DNA from: Euryarchaeota archaeon UBA4
Lineage (GTDB): Archaea > Thermoplasmatota > Poseidoniia > Poseidoniales > Thalassarchaeaceae
Direction: 5' to 3'
NCBI GenBank assembly: GCA_002497985.1
Contig: DAFQ01000027.1
Span: 1 to 32,146, forward strand
Length of the DNA: 32,146 bases
The position numbers were made by a program, and so were the translations under genes. Under the pieces are notes generated by a model. The model was not told the DNA's origin. It made no database searches and saw only the letters and a list, made by a program, of their open reading frames with translations. Each line of letters begins with the position of its first letter. Position 1 is the first letter of the stretch. Shown here piece by piece: positions 7,816-15,214 of this stretch.

Positions 7816-8520
7816 TGATCCATCCAAGATGGCGCCATGCTCAACTCTCAAGGTGGTATCGCCGACACAGAAGATCTCCGCGGAGCCGCCAACCAGAGTC
7901 GCAGACTCGCCATCCCACCTCAGGAAAGTACCCTCGAATAGCCCGATAACCGGAGTGGGATTGTGCTGGTGGAACTCTGCAATTCTTCTAGAGCGGGTCT
8001 CCCCGAAGTGCTGCACTACATCTTCTCCCTCCCTCCAAAGTATCCCTCCTGGGTGGTAGTGGGGGTTAATCTGGAACGGGACGATACCAAAACCTTCGTA
8101 GGAAGGGGGGTAAATTACCGGCATGTCATTTGTAGTCATCATTGTGGGGCATGCAACGTTAGACCCAGCACTTATTCCTACATACGGAACTCCCTCGGAG
8201 ACTCTCCGACTAATCGCTTCTATCAGGCCCTTCTCATGGAGGTCATGTATCAGTAGGAATGAATTTCCTCCTCCGACGTAGATTCCGGAGGCCTCCATAA
8301 CCGCCTCTAGAGCATCATCATATTCGTGTATTCCAACTAGATTGAAGGGGGCGCTAGCCGTAAATCTCCTAGCTCCCTCAAGATAGGAATCGTGGTCACT
8401 TGAGGCATAAGGGATAAAGAGGACTTCACTGACTCCCTCGAAGGCATCGCTCATCTCGTCCATGCATAGCTTCCTTCGCTGCTCAGTACCAATCCCTCCG
8501 CTGCCAAGTAGCACTCTCAA
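7801..8520 (-). CDS. pepE: Peptidase E (alpha-aspartyl dipeptidase, S51 family)
   Basis: PepE hydrolyses dipeptides with N-terminal aspartate and belongs to the class I glutamine-amidotransferase-like fold. The 239-residue product has the family text YVGGGNSFLL. The putative triad is the nucleophile Ser117 in GISAGSNVACP, Asp132 in TTNDMP and His154 in FQINPHYHPGG, spaced as in the bacterial enzyme. The start is TTG at 8520, which gives MRVLLGSGGIG with the expected first beta-strand. It follows the PAC2 gene by 12 bases and is probably the last gene of the rpl44e operon. Its end overlaps the converging small carrier gene. Confidence 0.92.
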   Translation of the reverse strand: MRVLLGSGGIGTEQRRKLCMDEMSDAFEGVSEVLFIPYASSDHDSYLEGARRFTASAPFNLVGIHEYDDALEAVMEASGIYVGGGNSFLLIHDLHEKGLIEAISRRVSEGVPYVGISAGSNVACPTMMTTNDMPVIYPPSYEGFGIVPFQINPHYHPGGILWREGEDVVQHFGETRSRRIAEFHQHNPTPVIGLFEGTFLRWDGESATLVGGSAEIFCVGDTTLRVEHGAILDGSLSPR

Positions 8521-8532
8521 ATTATCACCCGG

Positions 8533-9297
8533 TCATGCATAGAAGTCCCCAGGGGAATCATTTTCCTCGACTCCCATGGCTTCTTCCATGGTCCCACTTA
8601 TTTCGTAGGTTTCCAGCAATTTCCTCGCCGTTTCCTCAGTGGAGTCTAGATCGAGATCTAGCTTCAGGTCCAAACCCTCCTCTATCCACGATGAGAGCCT
8701 GTCGGCTGCCAGTACATCCGCGCTAGCGCCCACGGTGTCCGCGACTAGGCCTATTGAGCGAACGCCAAATATCGGTGAGAGTGAGACCAAGAGGCCTGCG
8801 ATCCCTATCATCCCTGCTTCGGGCTGTTCACGACTAACTGGGATGTCTGCCGCCTCCAGAGACTTGCGTACATCCTGGTCCGCGCAGATTACGTGAATTC
8901 CTCTGCTTTCCGCCTCGGACGCGAGTCCCGCCAGGACAAGGACCTGCGGAGAGGAGCTTTCCTTGGCCATAGCAAGGATCGCCTCTGCGACCTCGTGCTG
9001 GCCTGATGGGGTCATGGGCTGAAGCTCGCCACTAATGGTAATGACCGTCTTCCCATCAGGTAGAATTACAGAGCTAATTTCGAGCCTTGGGGGCCTCAGA
9101 AGGCCATCATTGTCCAGAGTGGAGTGAGGGGGTAGGTCATGGTTCAGGACCCAACCAAGAGTTCTGCTTGGGTGCTTGGAAATTAGAGAGTCAACGAGTA
9201 CCTTGCCAACATTGCCTACTCCGGGAACAGCTTCCAGAATTGCCGAGTGCTCGGGGAGGCAGTCACCAACAAGCCAGTGAACAGAAGTCTTGCTCAA
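8533..9297 (-). CDS. PAC2-family protein (archaeal proteasome-assembly-chaperone-like)
   Basis: The roughly 254-residue product has the PAC2 pattern: an N-terminal VHWLVGDCLP, GVGNVGKVLVDSLI, a strand-turn pair with ITISGELQPM, then VLVLAGLAS and IGIAGLLVSLSPIFGVRSIGLVADTVGAS near the centre. In archaea such ATP-grasp-like PAC2 proteins commonly sit next to nop10 and aIF2-alpha, as here. The function is not established; similarity to eukaryotic proteasome assembly chaperone 2 gives the name. The start is taken as TTG at 9297, which overlaps the nop10 stop as TTGA and so implies translational coupling. The longer ATG-opened frame at 9348 would lie inside nop10 and is unlikely. The C-terminal tail is acidic. 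Confidence 0.85.
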   Translation of the reverse strand: MSKTSVHWLVGDCLPEHSAILEAVPGVGNVGKVLVDSLISKHPSRTLGWVLNHDLPPHSTLDNDGLLRPPRLEISSVILPDGKTVITISGELQPMTPSGQHEVAEAILAMAKESSSPQVLVLAGLASEAESRGIHVICADQDVRKSLEAADIPVSREQPEAGMIGIAGLLVSLSPIFGVRSIGLVADTVGASADVLAADRLSSWIEEGLDLKLDLDLDSTEETARKLLETYEISGTMEEAMGVEENDSPGDFYA

Positions 9298-9515
9298 TCT
9301 TCTTCCTCCTTCGCATTCTTGCCAGCAGAGGGCAATGACTCCACCCACTCATCACTCCCTGCATCTTGCCGCTCCCTCCTCCTAGCGCCTTGCGGATCTT
9401 CGGGAGAGTACTTGAGTGGTGAAGGGGGCGACATAATAGCTCCACATTTCTCGCAATTAGGCCCCAATCCGTAGATATCACACTCCACGCAATGCTGTAA
9501 TTTTGATCTTACCAT
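9294..9515 (-). CDS. nop10: H/ACA ribonucleoprotein component Nop10
   Basis: Nop10 is a small subunit of the H/ACA guide RNP that carries out RNA-guided pseudouridylation with Cbf5, Gar1 and L7Ae. The 73-residue product has the archaeal zinc ribbon (Cys9, Cys12, Cys21, Cys24: CVEC and CEKC) and the diagnostic PPSPLKYSPEDPQGARRR that docks on Cbf5. The ATG at 9515 gives a normal N-terminus (MVRSKLQHC). About 25 extra polar residues follow the usual end. It sits between the aIF2-alpha gene and the PAC2 gene in the conserved archaeal order, overlapping PAC2 by four bases. Confidence 0.93.
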   Translation of the reverse strand: MVRSKLQHCVECDIYGLGPNCEKCGAIMSPPSPLKYSPEDPQGARRRERQDAGSDEWVESLPSAGKNAKEEED

Positions 9516-9576
9516 GGCACTCCCAATGCCGCTGGCCCGCAGAAGGGTCAATGAACCATACGGGTGGAAATGGGGC

Positions 9577-10368
9577 TCAAGTACGTTCTATAGATAGTGA
9601 ACCATCCACCGAAGACATCCTTTCTTCTACAGCACTAGTCGCTGCAACCCAGACAGACTCAGCAGCCTGGTAATCAGGAGCTCGTATATCTACACGATAA
9701 TTTGGAGCCCCGTCGTAGTGGCAGGTTAGGGTGACATCTTCAATGCCCTCCGCGCAAGCTTCGGCATCCAAAAGGGCGTCCCTGATTGCGTAGACCCCCT
9801 CTTCACCCCAAACTTGGATATCCAGTGTTCCACGAATTTCCACAAACGGCGGCACGATATTTTCAACCGCGAGAGAAGTTACCACCTCGATCCAGTCTCC
9901 CTCGAAACCAGCATCTGAGAGGGCGGTTTCACTAATTGCACATTCCTCCAGGGCACCGTAAAGAGTTCCGAAGGACTCGATCATCTCTCCCGATACTGCC
10001 GAGGTCTTGCCCTCGTCCCAGCCAATCCTCTCGGAAGCGACCCTCATGATTTGATTTGCACGATCCTCATTTTTCCAAGACTGAACAGTTTCCCTTCTTC
10101 GCTCTTCGGAGACGCTCTTTAGTGAGAGCTCCACTCTTTTCCTGTCCTTCTTGACTTGAATTACCTTGGCCACGACTCTCTGGCCTTCTCTGACATGGGC
10201 CCTAATGTTCTTCACCCATCCAGCAGCAATTTCACCCACGAAAACGAAACCTTCCTGACCATCAAAACCATCTAGGGTCAGGTAAGCCCCGTTCTGCTTA
10301 ATGTCCTTGACCGTGCAAATCAGGAGATCCCCCTCTTCGGGCCAATCACTATCTTCGTCCATTGCCAT
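9577..10368 (-). CDS. Translation initiation factor aIF2 subunit alpha
   Basis: aIF2-alpha is the S1-domain subunit of the heterotrimeric factor that brings initiator Met-tRNA to the ribosome. The 263-residue product opens with PEEGDLLICTVKDIKQNGAY, followed by EGFVFVGEIAAGWVKNIRAHV and the basic loop VKKDRKRVELSLK. That is an S1 domain at about 8-88. A helical middle domain follows, and then an alpha-beta C-terminal domain that contacts the gamma subunit. ATG at 10368 is chosen: it follows a purine-rich GAAGGGGG and gives the canonical beginning. ATG at 10395 would overlap rps27e by 14 bases. The neighbours rpl44e, rps27e and nop10 form the conserved archaeal cluster. Confidence 0.93.
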   Translation of the reverse strand: MAMDEDSDWPEEGDLLICTVKDIKQNGAYLTLDGFDGQEGFVFVGEIAAGWVKNIRAHVREGQRVVAKVIQVKKDRKRVELSLKSVSEERRRETVQSWKNEDRANQIMRVASERIGWDEGKTSAVSGEMIESFGTLYGALEECAISETALSDAGFEGDWIEVVTSLAVENIVPPFVEIRGTLDIQVWGEEGVYAIRDALLDAEACAEGIEDVTLTCHYDGAPNYRVDIRAPDYQAAESVWVAATSAVEERMSSVDGSLSIERT

Positions 10369-10381
10369 CTTGAAGCCCCCT

Positions 10382-10552
10382 TCACTCGAGGACATCAACA
10401 ATGGTGCTGCCTGATAGGTCAGCCTTCCCACCCTGGGGGCGGGCCAGAGTCGCGCCACAAACTGAGCATGATACAGCCGTGGAGGCCCTCTCGAATATCT
10501 TAGTCTCGGCCCCGCAGTCACGGCAACTAACTCTTAGGAATCTACCAGCCAT
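10382..10552 (-). CDS. rps27e: 30S ribosomal protein S27e
   Basis: This 56-residue gene reads MAGRFLRVSCRDCG at its start and ends GSTIVDVLE. The zinc ribbon ligands Cys10, Cys13, Cys29 and Cys32 (CRDC and CSVC) are intact, and the central GATLARPQGGKA is typical of S27e. It lies 9 bases after the rpl44e stop and 13 bases before the aIF2-alpha start, the classical archaeal order. It sits in the small ribosomal subunit. Recognition is strong despite the short length. Confidence 0.95.
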   Translation of the reverse strand: MAGRFLRVSCRDCGAETKIFERASTAVSCSVCGATLARPQGGKADLSGSTIVDVLE

Positions 10553-10561
10553 TTTTCTCCC

Positions 10562-10843
10562 TCACTTGTCCACCAATTCGAACTTCTTCGCCCGCTTTCC
10601 TCGGGGTGAATGCGCCTTTCCTGTTTCCGTGCATCTGTAGACCAGGTTGACTCTCTTAGTTGGCTTATCTCCTGATGGCTTGGGACGGGGGAAACCCCTG
10701 TAACCAGAGGTGACCTTCCTGAATCTCCTCTGCCCCCACTTAAGCTCGCTCGCTCGCCTCTTCTTGACGCGCTCAACTGTATGCTCTGTGTGCTTGCCAG
10801 CAGAGGGGCTGTATCGCTTGACTTTCCTTGGCATCTTCACCAT
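10562..10843 (-). CDS. rpl44e: 50S ribosomal protein L44e
   Basis: The 93-residue product matches L44e: MPRKVKRYSPSAGKHTEHTVE near the start, PSGDKPTKRVNLVYRCTETGKAH in the middle, and a basic C-terminus. The protein binds near the tRNA E-site of the large subunit. The usual zinc ribbon is degenerate: the first pair of cysteines is replaced (YSPSAGKH where CPxCxxH is normal), and only Cys71 of the second pair remains (CTETGK for CxECGK). ATG at 10843 is preceded by a good ribosome binding site, GAGGTG, with a six-base spacer; the second ATG at 10834 is an alternative. It is the first gene of the translation operon. Confidence 0.92.
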   Translation of the reverse strand: MVKMPRKVKRYSPSAGKHTEHTVERVKKRRASELKWGQRRFRKVTSGYRGFPRPKPSGDKPTKRVNLVYRCTETGKAHSPRGKRAKKFELVDK

Positions 10844-10849
10844 TAGTAG

Positions 10850-10855
10850 CACCTC
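10850..10855 (-). promoter_or_regulatory. Shine-Dalgarno site of rpl44e
   Basis: GAGGTG on the minus strand, six bases before ATG 10843. It decides the start of rpl44e against the longer upstream-extended frame that reaches 10891. Confidence 0.6.
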
Positions 10856-10873
10856 TACGCAGTGTAGCGAGGC

Positions 10874-10898
10874 GGGCCACCGATGGCCCATTTATGAA
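10874..10898 (-). promoter_or_regulatory. Candidate promoter and operator-like palindrome of the rpl44e operon
   Basis: On the minus strand an AT-rich TTCATAAATG (10898-10889) fits an archaeal TATA box. With a spacing of about 26 bases it would place the transcript start near 10868 and give a leader of about 25 bases before the rpl44e ATG. Directly downstream of the TATA element is a perfect 6-base inverted repeat, GGGCCA-CCGA-TGGCCC (10874-10889). It overlaps the predicted start region and could bind a regulator or form a hairpin. This is prediction from sequence only. Confidence 0.35.
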
Positions 10899-10986
10899 GT
10901 CTATCGAGACACCACCCTATCCACACTGCGGCATATGGCCCCTCTTCTAAGAAAAATAACATGAATCGGGACTCCCTCGGAGGGTC

Positions 10987-11526
10987 ATGATGGGGTGGTG
11001 GCTGCAGTGGTGGATAGGCCTCTTCCTGATGGTATCTGGATTCTCAATGGGGAGGATGGGACCAGCGTTCAGTAGGTCAAAAATCGGCTATCCACTAGCC
11101 TTATTTGGTCTGGGACTGGTGTTTTTCTCCACTGAAGAAGGACTAATCTCCAATGAACAAATCGCATCCGAGACAATGAGGCAGACACTTTACTGGGCAT
11201 TACCCGGATTGTTTGGTTGTTACATTGTTGCGAGGGGTTCCCCAATCTACAATGTGACTCGGCCAACGACTCTTGCCATCGGGTGGGTGATACTACTTTT
11301 TTCTTGGTATGTTCTTCTCACTAACTATGATCTTCCTGGTCCCGATGTTGTATCGAGCGCCATAACAATTGCCGGACTCATCGTAGTTTTCATTGCACAC
11401 ATTTTCATCATTAGACTGGTGGAAACGCTCCCCAGGAGTAATGAAACGATACCACCTCTTTCAGAGATTGAGAAGACATATGTGGCTAATGTCCTGAATA
11501 GGCACTTGGGAGACAGGGAGGACTGA
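10987..11526 (+). CDS. Hypothetical membrane protein (about five membrane segments)
   Basis: I do not recognise a family. The 179-residue product starts MMGWWLQWW and has hydrophobic segments at about 6-22, 34-48, 67-83, 93-110 and 124-145. A polar C-terminal tail follows that contains EKTYVANVLNRHLGDRED and is presumably cytoplasmic. A purine-rich CGGAGGGTC precedes the ATG. The next gene, also a small membrane protein, begins one base after this stop codon, so the two are almost certainly co-expressed and may form a complex. The pair sits between two ribosomal protein loci, but nothing in the sequence ties it to translation. Confidence 0.65.
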   Translation: MMGWWLQWWIGLFLMVSGFSMGRMGPAFSRSKIGYPLALFGLGLVFFSTEEGLISNEQIASETMRQTLYWALPGLFGCYIVARGSPIYNVTRPTTLAIGWVILLFSWYVLLTNYDLPGPDVVSSAITIAGLIVVFIAHIFIIRLVETLPRSNETIPPLSEIEKTYVANVLNRHLGDRED

Positions 11527-11527
11527 A

Positions 11528-11827
11528 ATGGTGGAATTTCTGCTAACGTTCTCCGGCTCATTGATGCTCGGGTCCTTACTGGTTCTGATTAACATCAAAG
11601 CTGCGTACCATCCCTATCACAAAACGATCCCTCTGATCGCCTCCTCGCTACTAATTCTAGGCTCCGGGCTATACCTGTCTTTGATTGCTAGCCCTGAGGG
11701 CGATACAGCCCTTACCGCAATGAGGCAGGCAACGTCTCTGGCGATCAATGGCCTGCTGGCAACCCTACCTGCAGTTTTCGCCTTAGTCACGCTGATGATG
11801 CTGAGGATTTCAGCTAGGCCCCAATAA
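11528..11827 (+). CDS. Hypothetical small membrane protein (three membrane segments)
   Basis: A 99-residue protein without a recognised family. Hydrophobic segments lie at about 3-23, 34-53 and 72-94, joined by short polar loops with IKAAYHPYHKT and SPEGDTALTAMRQAT. The ATG follows the stop of the preceding membrane protein by one base, which points to translational coupling and a shared job, perhaps as two subunits. No charged or cysteine motif suggests a cofactor. The spacing and codon use resemble the neighbours, so I regard it as a real gene of unknown role. Confidence 0.6.
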   Translation: MVEFLLTFSGSLMLGSLLVLINIKAAYHPYHKTIPLIASSLLILGSGLYLSLIASPEGDTALTAMRQATSLAINGLLATLPAVFALVTLMMLRISARPQ

Positions 11828-11932
11828 TCCTGGAAACCAGCTCTCGTGAATTGCCCGAGGCAATGCTTGCAGGATAGGGGAACGCTGATAACACCCCGGT
11901 CGGTCGCCGCGCTGTCTTAACGGGTGGTTAGC

Positions 11933-12115
11933 ATGTCCAAGGGTACTCCAAGCATGGGTAAGAGGCAGAAGTCCACCCACATCAGATGCAGGAGATGCGG
12001 CAGACATTCATTCCACAAGACCAAGTCAATTTGCTCCAGTTGTGGATACGGGCAGACCGCGAAGTTGCGGAAATACAGGTGGAGTAAGCGCAATCGCTCC
12101 ATGGGTAGCAAGTGA
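11933..12115 (+). CDS. rpl37e: 50S ribosomal protein L37e
   Basis: The 60-residue product begins MSKGTPSMGKRQKSTHIRC, diagnostic for L37e, and carries an intact zinc ribbon: Cys19, Cys22, Cys34 and Cys37 (CRRC and CSSC). The basic tail LRKYRWSKRNR contacts 23S rRNA. ATG at 11933 follows a GGGTGG purine stretch; the frame also opens at GTG 11924, giving three extra residues not seen in the family. purF begins 54 bases downstream on the same strand, so the two could share a transcript. Confidence 0.95.
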   Translation: MSKGTPSMGKRQKSTHIRCRRCGRHSFHKTKSICSSCGYGQTAKLRKYRWSKRNRSMGSK

Positions 12116-12169
12116 GCCCGCTCCCGGAAAGTGCTAAGTCCCTAGTGCCGGAGCGGCATCCGGTAGACG

Positions 12170-13672
12170 ATGTGCGGGATCGTCGGAATTGTCGGTCACC
12201 CCGATTCTCAAGCCGCGCAATCCCTGTATGACGGACTTCTAGTCCTACAGCACAGGGGCCAAGACGCGGCAGGGATAGTGACAAGTGATTCCAACAACAT
12301 CTGCCATCGCAGGGCAAATGGATTGGTTCGTGACGTTTTCCGCCCCAAGCACTCAGAGACACTCCGCGGCTCTATGGGGATTGGCCATGTTAGATATCCA
12401 ACTGCCGGCTCAAGCTCCGTTTCTGAGGCACAGCCATTCTACACAAATACTCCCTTCGGAGTCAGTCTTGCACACAATGGGAACTTGAATAATACCCAGG
12501 ATATTATTTCCGGCCTTCTGGAATACGATCACCGCAGGATTAACACAAGTTCAGATTCCGAGGCATTGCTGAATCTGTTTGCAGCAGAGATTCAGAGATC
12601 CCTAAATGGGAATCCAGGCGGTCTGGATTCACTTTCCGAAGACGACATCTTCAGGGCCGTCGAGAGAGTCCACCTAAGGGCTGAGGGAAGTTATAGCGTA
12701 GTGACGTTGATCACTGGTTGGGGAATGGTCGCATTCAGGGATCCTAATGGGATTAGGCCCCTGTGTATCGGCAGCAATGTCGTTGATGGTTTCACTGAGA
12801 GGGTCGTGGCTTCGGAAAGCGTCGTCTGCAAGACCTTGGGATTCAACCATGATGGCGATGTTTCCCCCGGCGAGGCAGTGATAGTTAGGATGAATGGCGA
12901 GATTTCTAGAAAGGTATGCTCTTCAGAAGTAGATCACCATCCATGTATATTCGAACACGTATATTTCGCTAGGCCTGACTCAGTTTTGGATGGCATATCA
13001 GTCCATTCCTCTAGGTTGAGGATGGGCGCTTCACTAGCGAGAAAGATAACAACACAGTTTCCTGACCATGGCATAGATGCTGTGATTCCAGTGCCCGATA
13101 GTGGGAGAATCGCTGCTCTGGACTTGGCAAGAGAATTGGGTGTACCCTATCGAGAGGGGTTTGTCAAGAACAGGTACATTGGAAGGACATTTATCATGCC
13201 AGGGCAGACAATCAGGAAGGATTCAGTGAGGAAGAAACTGAATAGCATAGAGGAAGAGTTCTCGGGGAAGACCATCCTGATTGTGGATGACAGCATTGTC
13301 AGGGGAAACACTTCCAGAAGGATAGTAGACATGGCAAGGGATGCGGGTGCGTCAAAGGTATATTTTGCATCTTGCTCACCCCCAATAGTCCATCCAAATG
13401 TGTATGGGATAGATATGCCAGCCAAATCTGAGTATGTGGCGCACAATCGTTCCGTGGAAGAAATACGCGATGCAATAGGTTCAGACTGGCTCGTCTATCA
13501 GGATTTAGATGATCTAGTGGAGGCATGCCTTGGAGATGGCAGGGAAGGTCCTGCAAACTTTGATTGCTCCTGCTTCGATGGCGTATATGTGACTGGGGGG
13601 ATAACAGAAGAGTACCTGGAAAGAATTGAAGGCTTGAGGAATGACTCCGTCAAGAACCGGGCCCCCGTATGA
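12170..13672 (+). CDS. purF: Amidophosphoribosyltransferase (purine synthesis, first step)
   Basis: PurF converts PRPP and glutamine to 5-phosphoribosylamine. The 500-residue product begins MCGIVGIVGH, so that after Met removal Cys2 is the Ntn-type glutaminase nucleophile, and continues with LQHRGQDAAGI. The PRPP-binding loop ILIVDDSIVRGNTS lies at about 369-382, with ARPDSV and VPVPDSGR motifs before it. A C-terminal DCSCF resembles part of the iron-sulfur site of Bacillus-type PurF, but the cysteine normally found in HPCxYG is Asn here (HPNVYG), so the cluster may be absent. A small inverted repeat, CCGGA-n6-TCCGG, lies at 12148-12163 just before the start. It follows rpl37e. Confidence 0.95.
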   Translation: MCGIVGIVGHPDSQAAQSLYDGLLVLQHRGQDAAGIVTSDSNNICHRRANGLVRDVFRPKHSETLRGSMGIGHVRYPTAGSSSVSEAQPFYTNTPFGVSLAHNGNLNNTQDIISGLLEYDHRRINTSSDSEALLNLFAAEIQRSLNGNPGGLDSLSEDDIFRAVERVHLRAEGSYSVVTLITGWGMVAFRDPNGIRPLCIGSNVVDGFTERVVASESVVCKTLGFNHDGDVSPGEAVIVRMNGEISRKVCSSEVDHHPCIFEHVYFARPDSVLDGISVHSSRLRMGASLARKITTQFPDHGIDAVIPVPDSGRIAALDLARELGVPYREGFVKNRYIGRTFIMPGQTIRKDSVRKKLNSIEEEFSGKTILIVDDSIVRGNTSRRIVDMARDAGASKVYFASCSPPIVHPNVYGIDMPAKSEYVAHNRSVEEIRDAIGSDWLVYQDLDDLVEACLGDGREGPANFDCSCFDGVYVTGGITEEYLERIEGLRNDSVKNRAPV

Positions 13673-13717
13673 ACTTCTATTCGCCAAGATGAAGTCATAT
13701 AATCTCCTCACGGATAT

Positions 13718-15214
13718 ATGGAGCCGACGATTGAGCCCACTCAATCAGTCAGAACCAATGAATATCCCAAGTGCTGGTGCTCACTCGATGACTCGATATT
13801 ATGCGTCGGATTCCATTCTGGAAAGGTCACCTTTATTGACTCATCAGGCGAAGTGGTGGATGAGAAATCCGTAGACGGTCCAGTAATCGGTTTGACTCCA
13901 TTAGATGGAAACATCGTCGTTGCATCCAGCACCAGTGGGCTGTTCTCATTCGGTGATGATTCGTGGGAGTTTTTTATGGGGGCAGGCTGCGAAATAATTC
14001 AACTAACAAATAAGGGCGTTATTGCTGTTGATGGTTCGGGCGACCTATTGTTAATTTCCTCAACAGGGGAGCTATTGAAACGTAGACATACAGGGCCAGT
14101 TGACCTGATTGCATCGTCAGAGGAAGTGGGTCTCATTGGAGTTGGATTGGTCGATGGACGGTTACTTATCCTAGACGAAGATCTTAGTTTACTGCATGAC
14201 TCGCCTCCTGCAGAAGATGACGTTGAGAAAATTTCATGTTTGGAATTTAGAATTGACGGAACTCTCGTGGCCGGGAGAAATTCTCTTGGCATGGCCCTCG
14301 ATGACCGACCAGAAAACAGGATAGAGTGCTGGAATTCCACAGTTGGACTGATTAATTCCTCTGAGATGCCATCTATGGCAACATCACTCTGTTGTACGGA
14401 GGCAGGGGTAATGGTGGGATGCTTTGACGGTCGGATGGCGAAGCTGGAAATTGGTGTTGATGGGTTTAGGGAGATTTCTCAACTAAACTACAATATTAGC
14501 AAGATAGCCAAGTGGAAGGACGACTTTCTGGTTTCTTTCTGGTTTGATATTTCGCGTATTTCGCCAGAAGGAAGGATATCATGGAAATTTGAGCATCAAG
14601 GCATCGTAGAAGGTTTCGTGGAGCTTGAAAATGGTCTAGTGGCTGTAATTGGTGACGATAGGAAGTCAAGAGGCCCATCTCCAATATTCTTCATTGATCC
14701 GGACTCCCCCATATTGGGAGATTCATCGATAGCGATGACCTCCGGTGAATTTCGACATCAAGAATCCGAGTTCTCCGGGAGCTTGTCCGCAGACGAGCTA
14801 GAAAGAGCCTCCAATAGACAGGATTCTAACATTGGAGAGGATGCCCTAATGGATACCCTGAACGAGGAAATTGAGATTCAACTCAATGACAAATTGGAAG
14901 ATGGAGATGCTTTGGTGGAATTACTCGAGTCAGCAAAATCACTCAACATACCTCCAGTGGCTGACGCTGGAGAAGACCGAACTGTAAATTCGGACGAGGA
15001 GGGAAAGGCAACTATTCTACTAGACGGTGCTAGATCATACGATCCAGACGGAGTTATTTCCAAGTGGTCATGGTCTGATGGGAGGGGCAATGAAATCGGA
15101 GAGTCCCCCCAAATCCGAGTCAGACTCTCTGAGGGAGTCCACAACTTCTCTCTGACAGTCACCGACAACGGGGGGGCCACGGCCAAGGCAAACATCACAA
15201 TACAAGTAAGGTGA
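13718..15214 (+). CDS. Beta-propeller-like repeat protein with C-terminal PKD domain
   Basis: The 498-residue product has repeated strand-rich units of the WD40/PQQ kind. Examples are FHSGKVTFIDSSGEVV, GDLLLISSTGELLKR, VDGRLLILDEDLSLL, and FDGRMAKLEIGVDGF. These cover about 20-330 and suggest a propeller. An acidic linker of about 350-410 leads to a PKD-type immunoglobulin-like domain at about 412-498, beginning PPVADAGEDRTV and containing SYDPDGVISKWSWSDG and FSLTVTDNGGA. PKD domains are usually extracellular, yet there is no signal peptide or membrane helix. The function is unknown; a scaffolding or binding role is possible. It is convergent with etfA, the two stop codons being adjacent. 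Confidence 0.72.
   Translation: MEPTIEPTQSVRTNEYPKCWCSLDDSILCVGFHSGKVTFIDSSGEVVDEKSVDGPVIGLTPLDGNIVVASSTSGLFSFGDDSWEFFMGAGCEIIQLTNKGVIAVDGSGDLLLISSTGELLKRRHTGPVDLIASSEEVGLIGVGLVDGRLLILDEDLSLLHDSPPAEDDVEKISCLEFRIDGTLVAGRNSLGMALDDRPENRIECWNSTVGLINSSEMPSMATSLCCTEAGVMVGCFDGRMAKLEIGVDGFREISQLNYNISKIAKWKDDFLVSFWFDISRISPEGRISWKFEHQGIVEGFVELENGLVAVIGDDRKSRGPSPIFFIDPDSPILGDSSIAMTSGEFRHQESEFSGSLSADELERASNRQDSNIGEDALMDTLNEEIEIQLNDKLEDGDALVELLESAKSLNIPPVADAGEDRTVNSDEEGKATILLDGARSYDPDGVISKWSWSDGRGNEIGESPQIRVRLSEGVHNFSLTVTDNGGATAKANITIQVR

Noticed and set aside
12148..12163. Inverted repeat CCGGA-n6-TCCGG before purF as a riboswitch
   Set aside because: The stem is only five pairs and there is no purine riboswitch core nearby.
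13695..13704. TCATATAATC as TATA box for the PKD-domain gene
   Set aside because: It is only about 19 bases from the ATG at 13718, too close for the normal spacing to a start at or before that codon, so I did not list it as a promoter.
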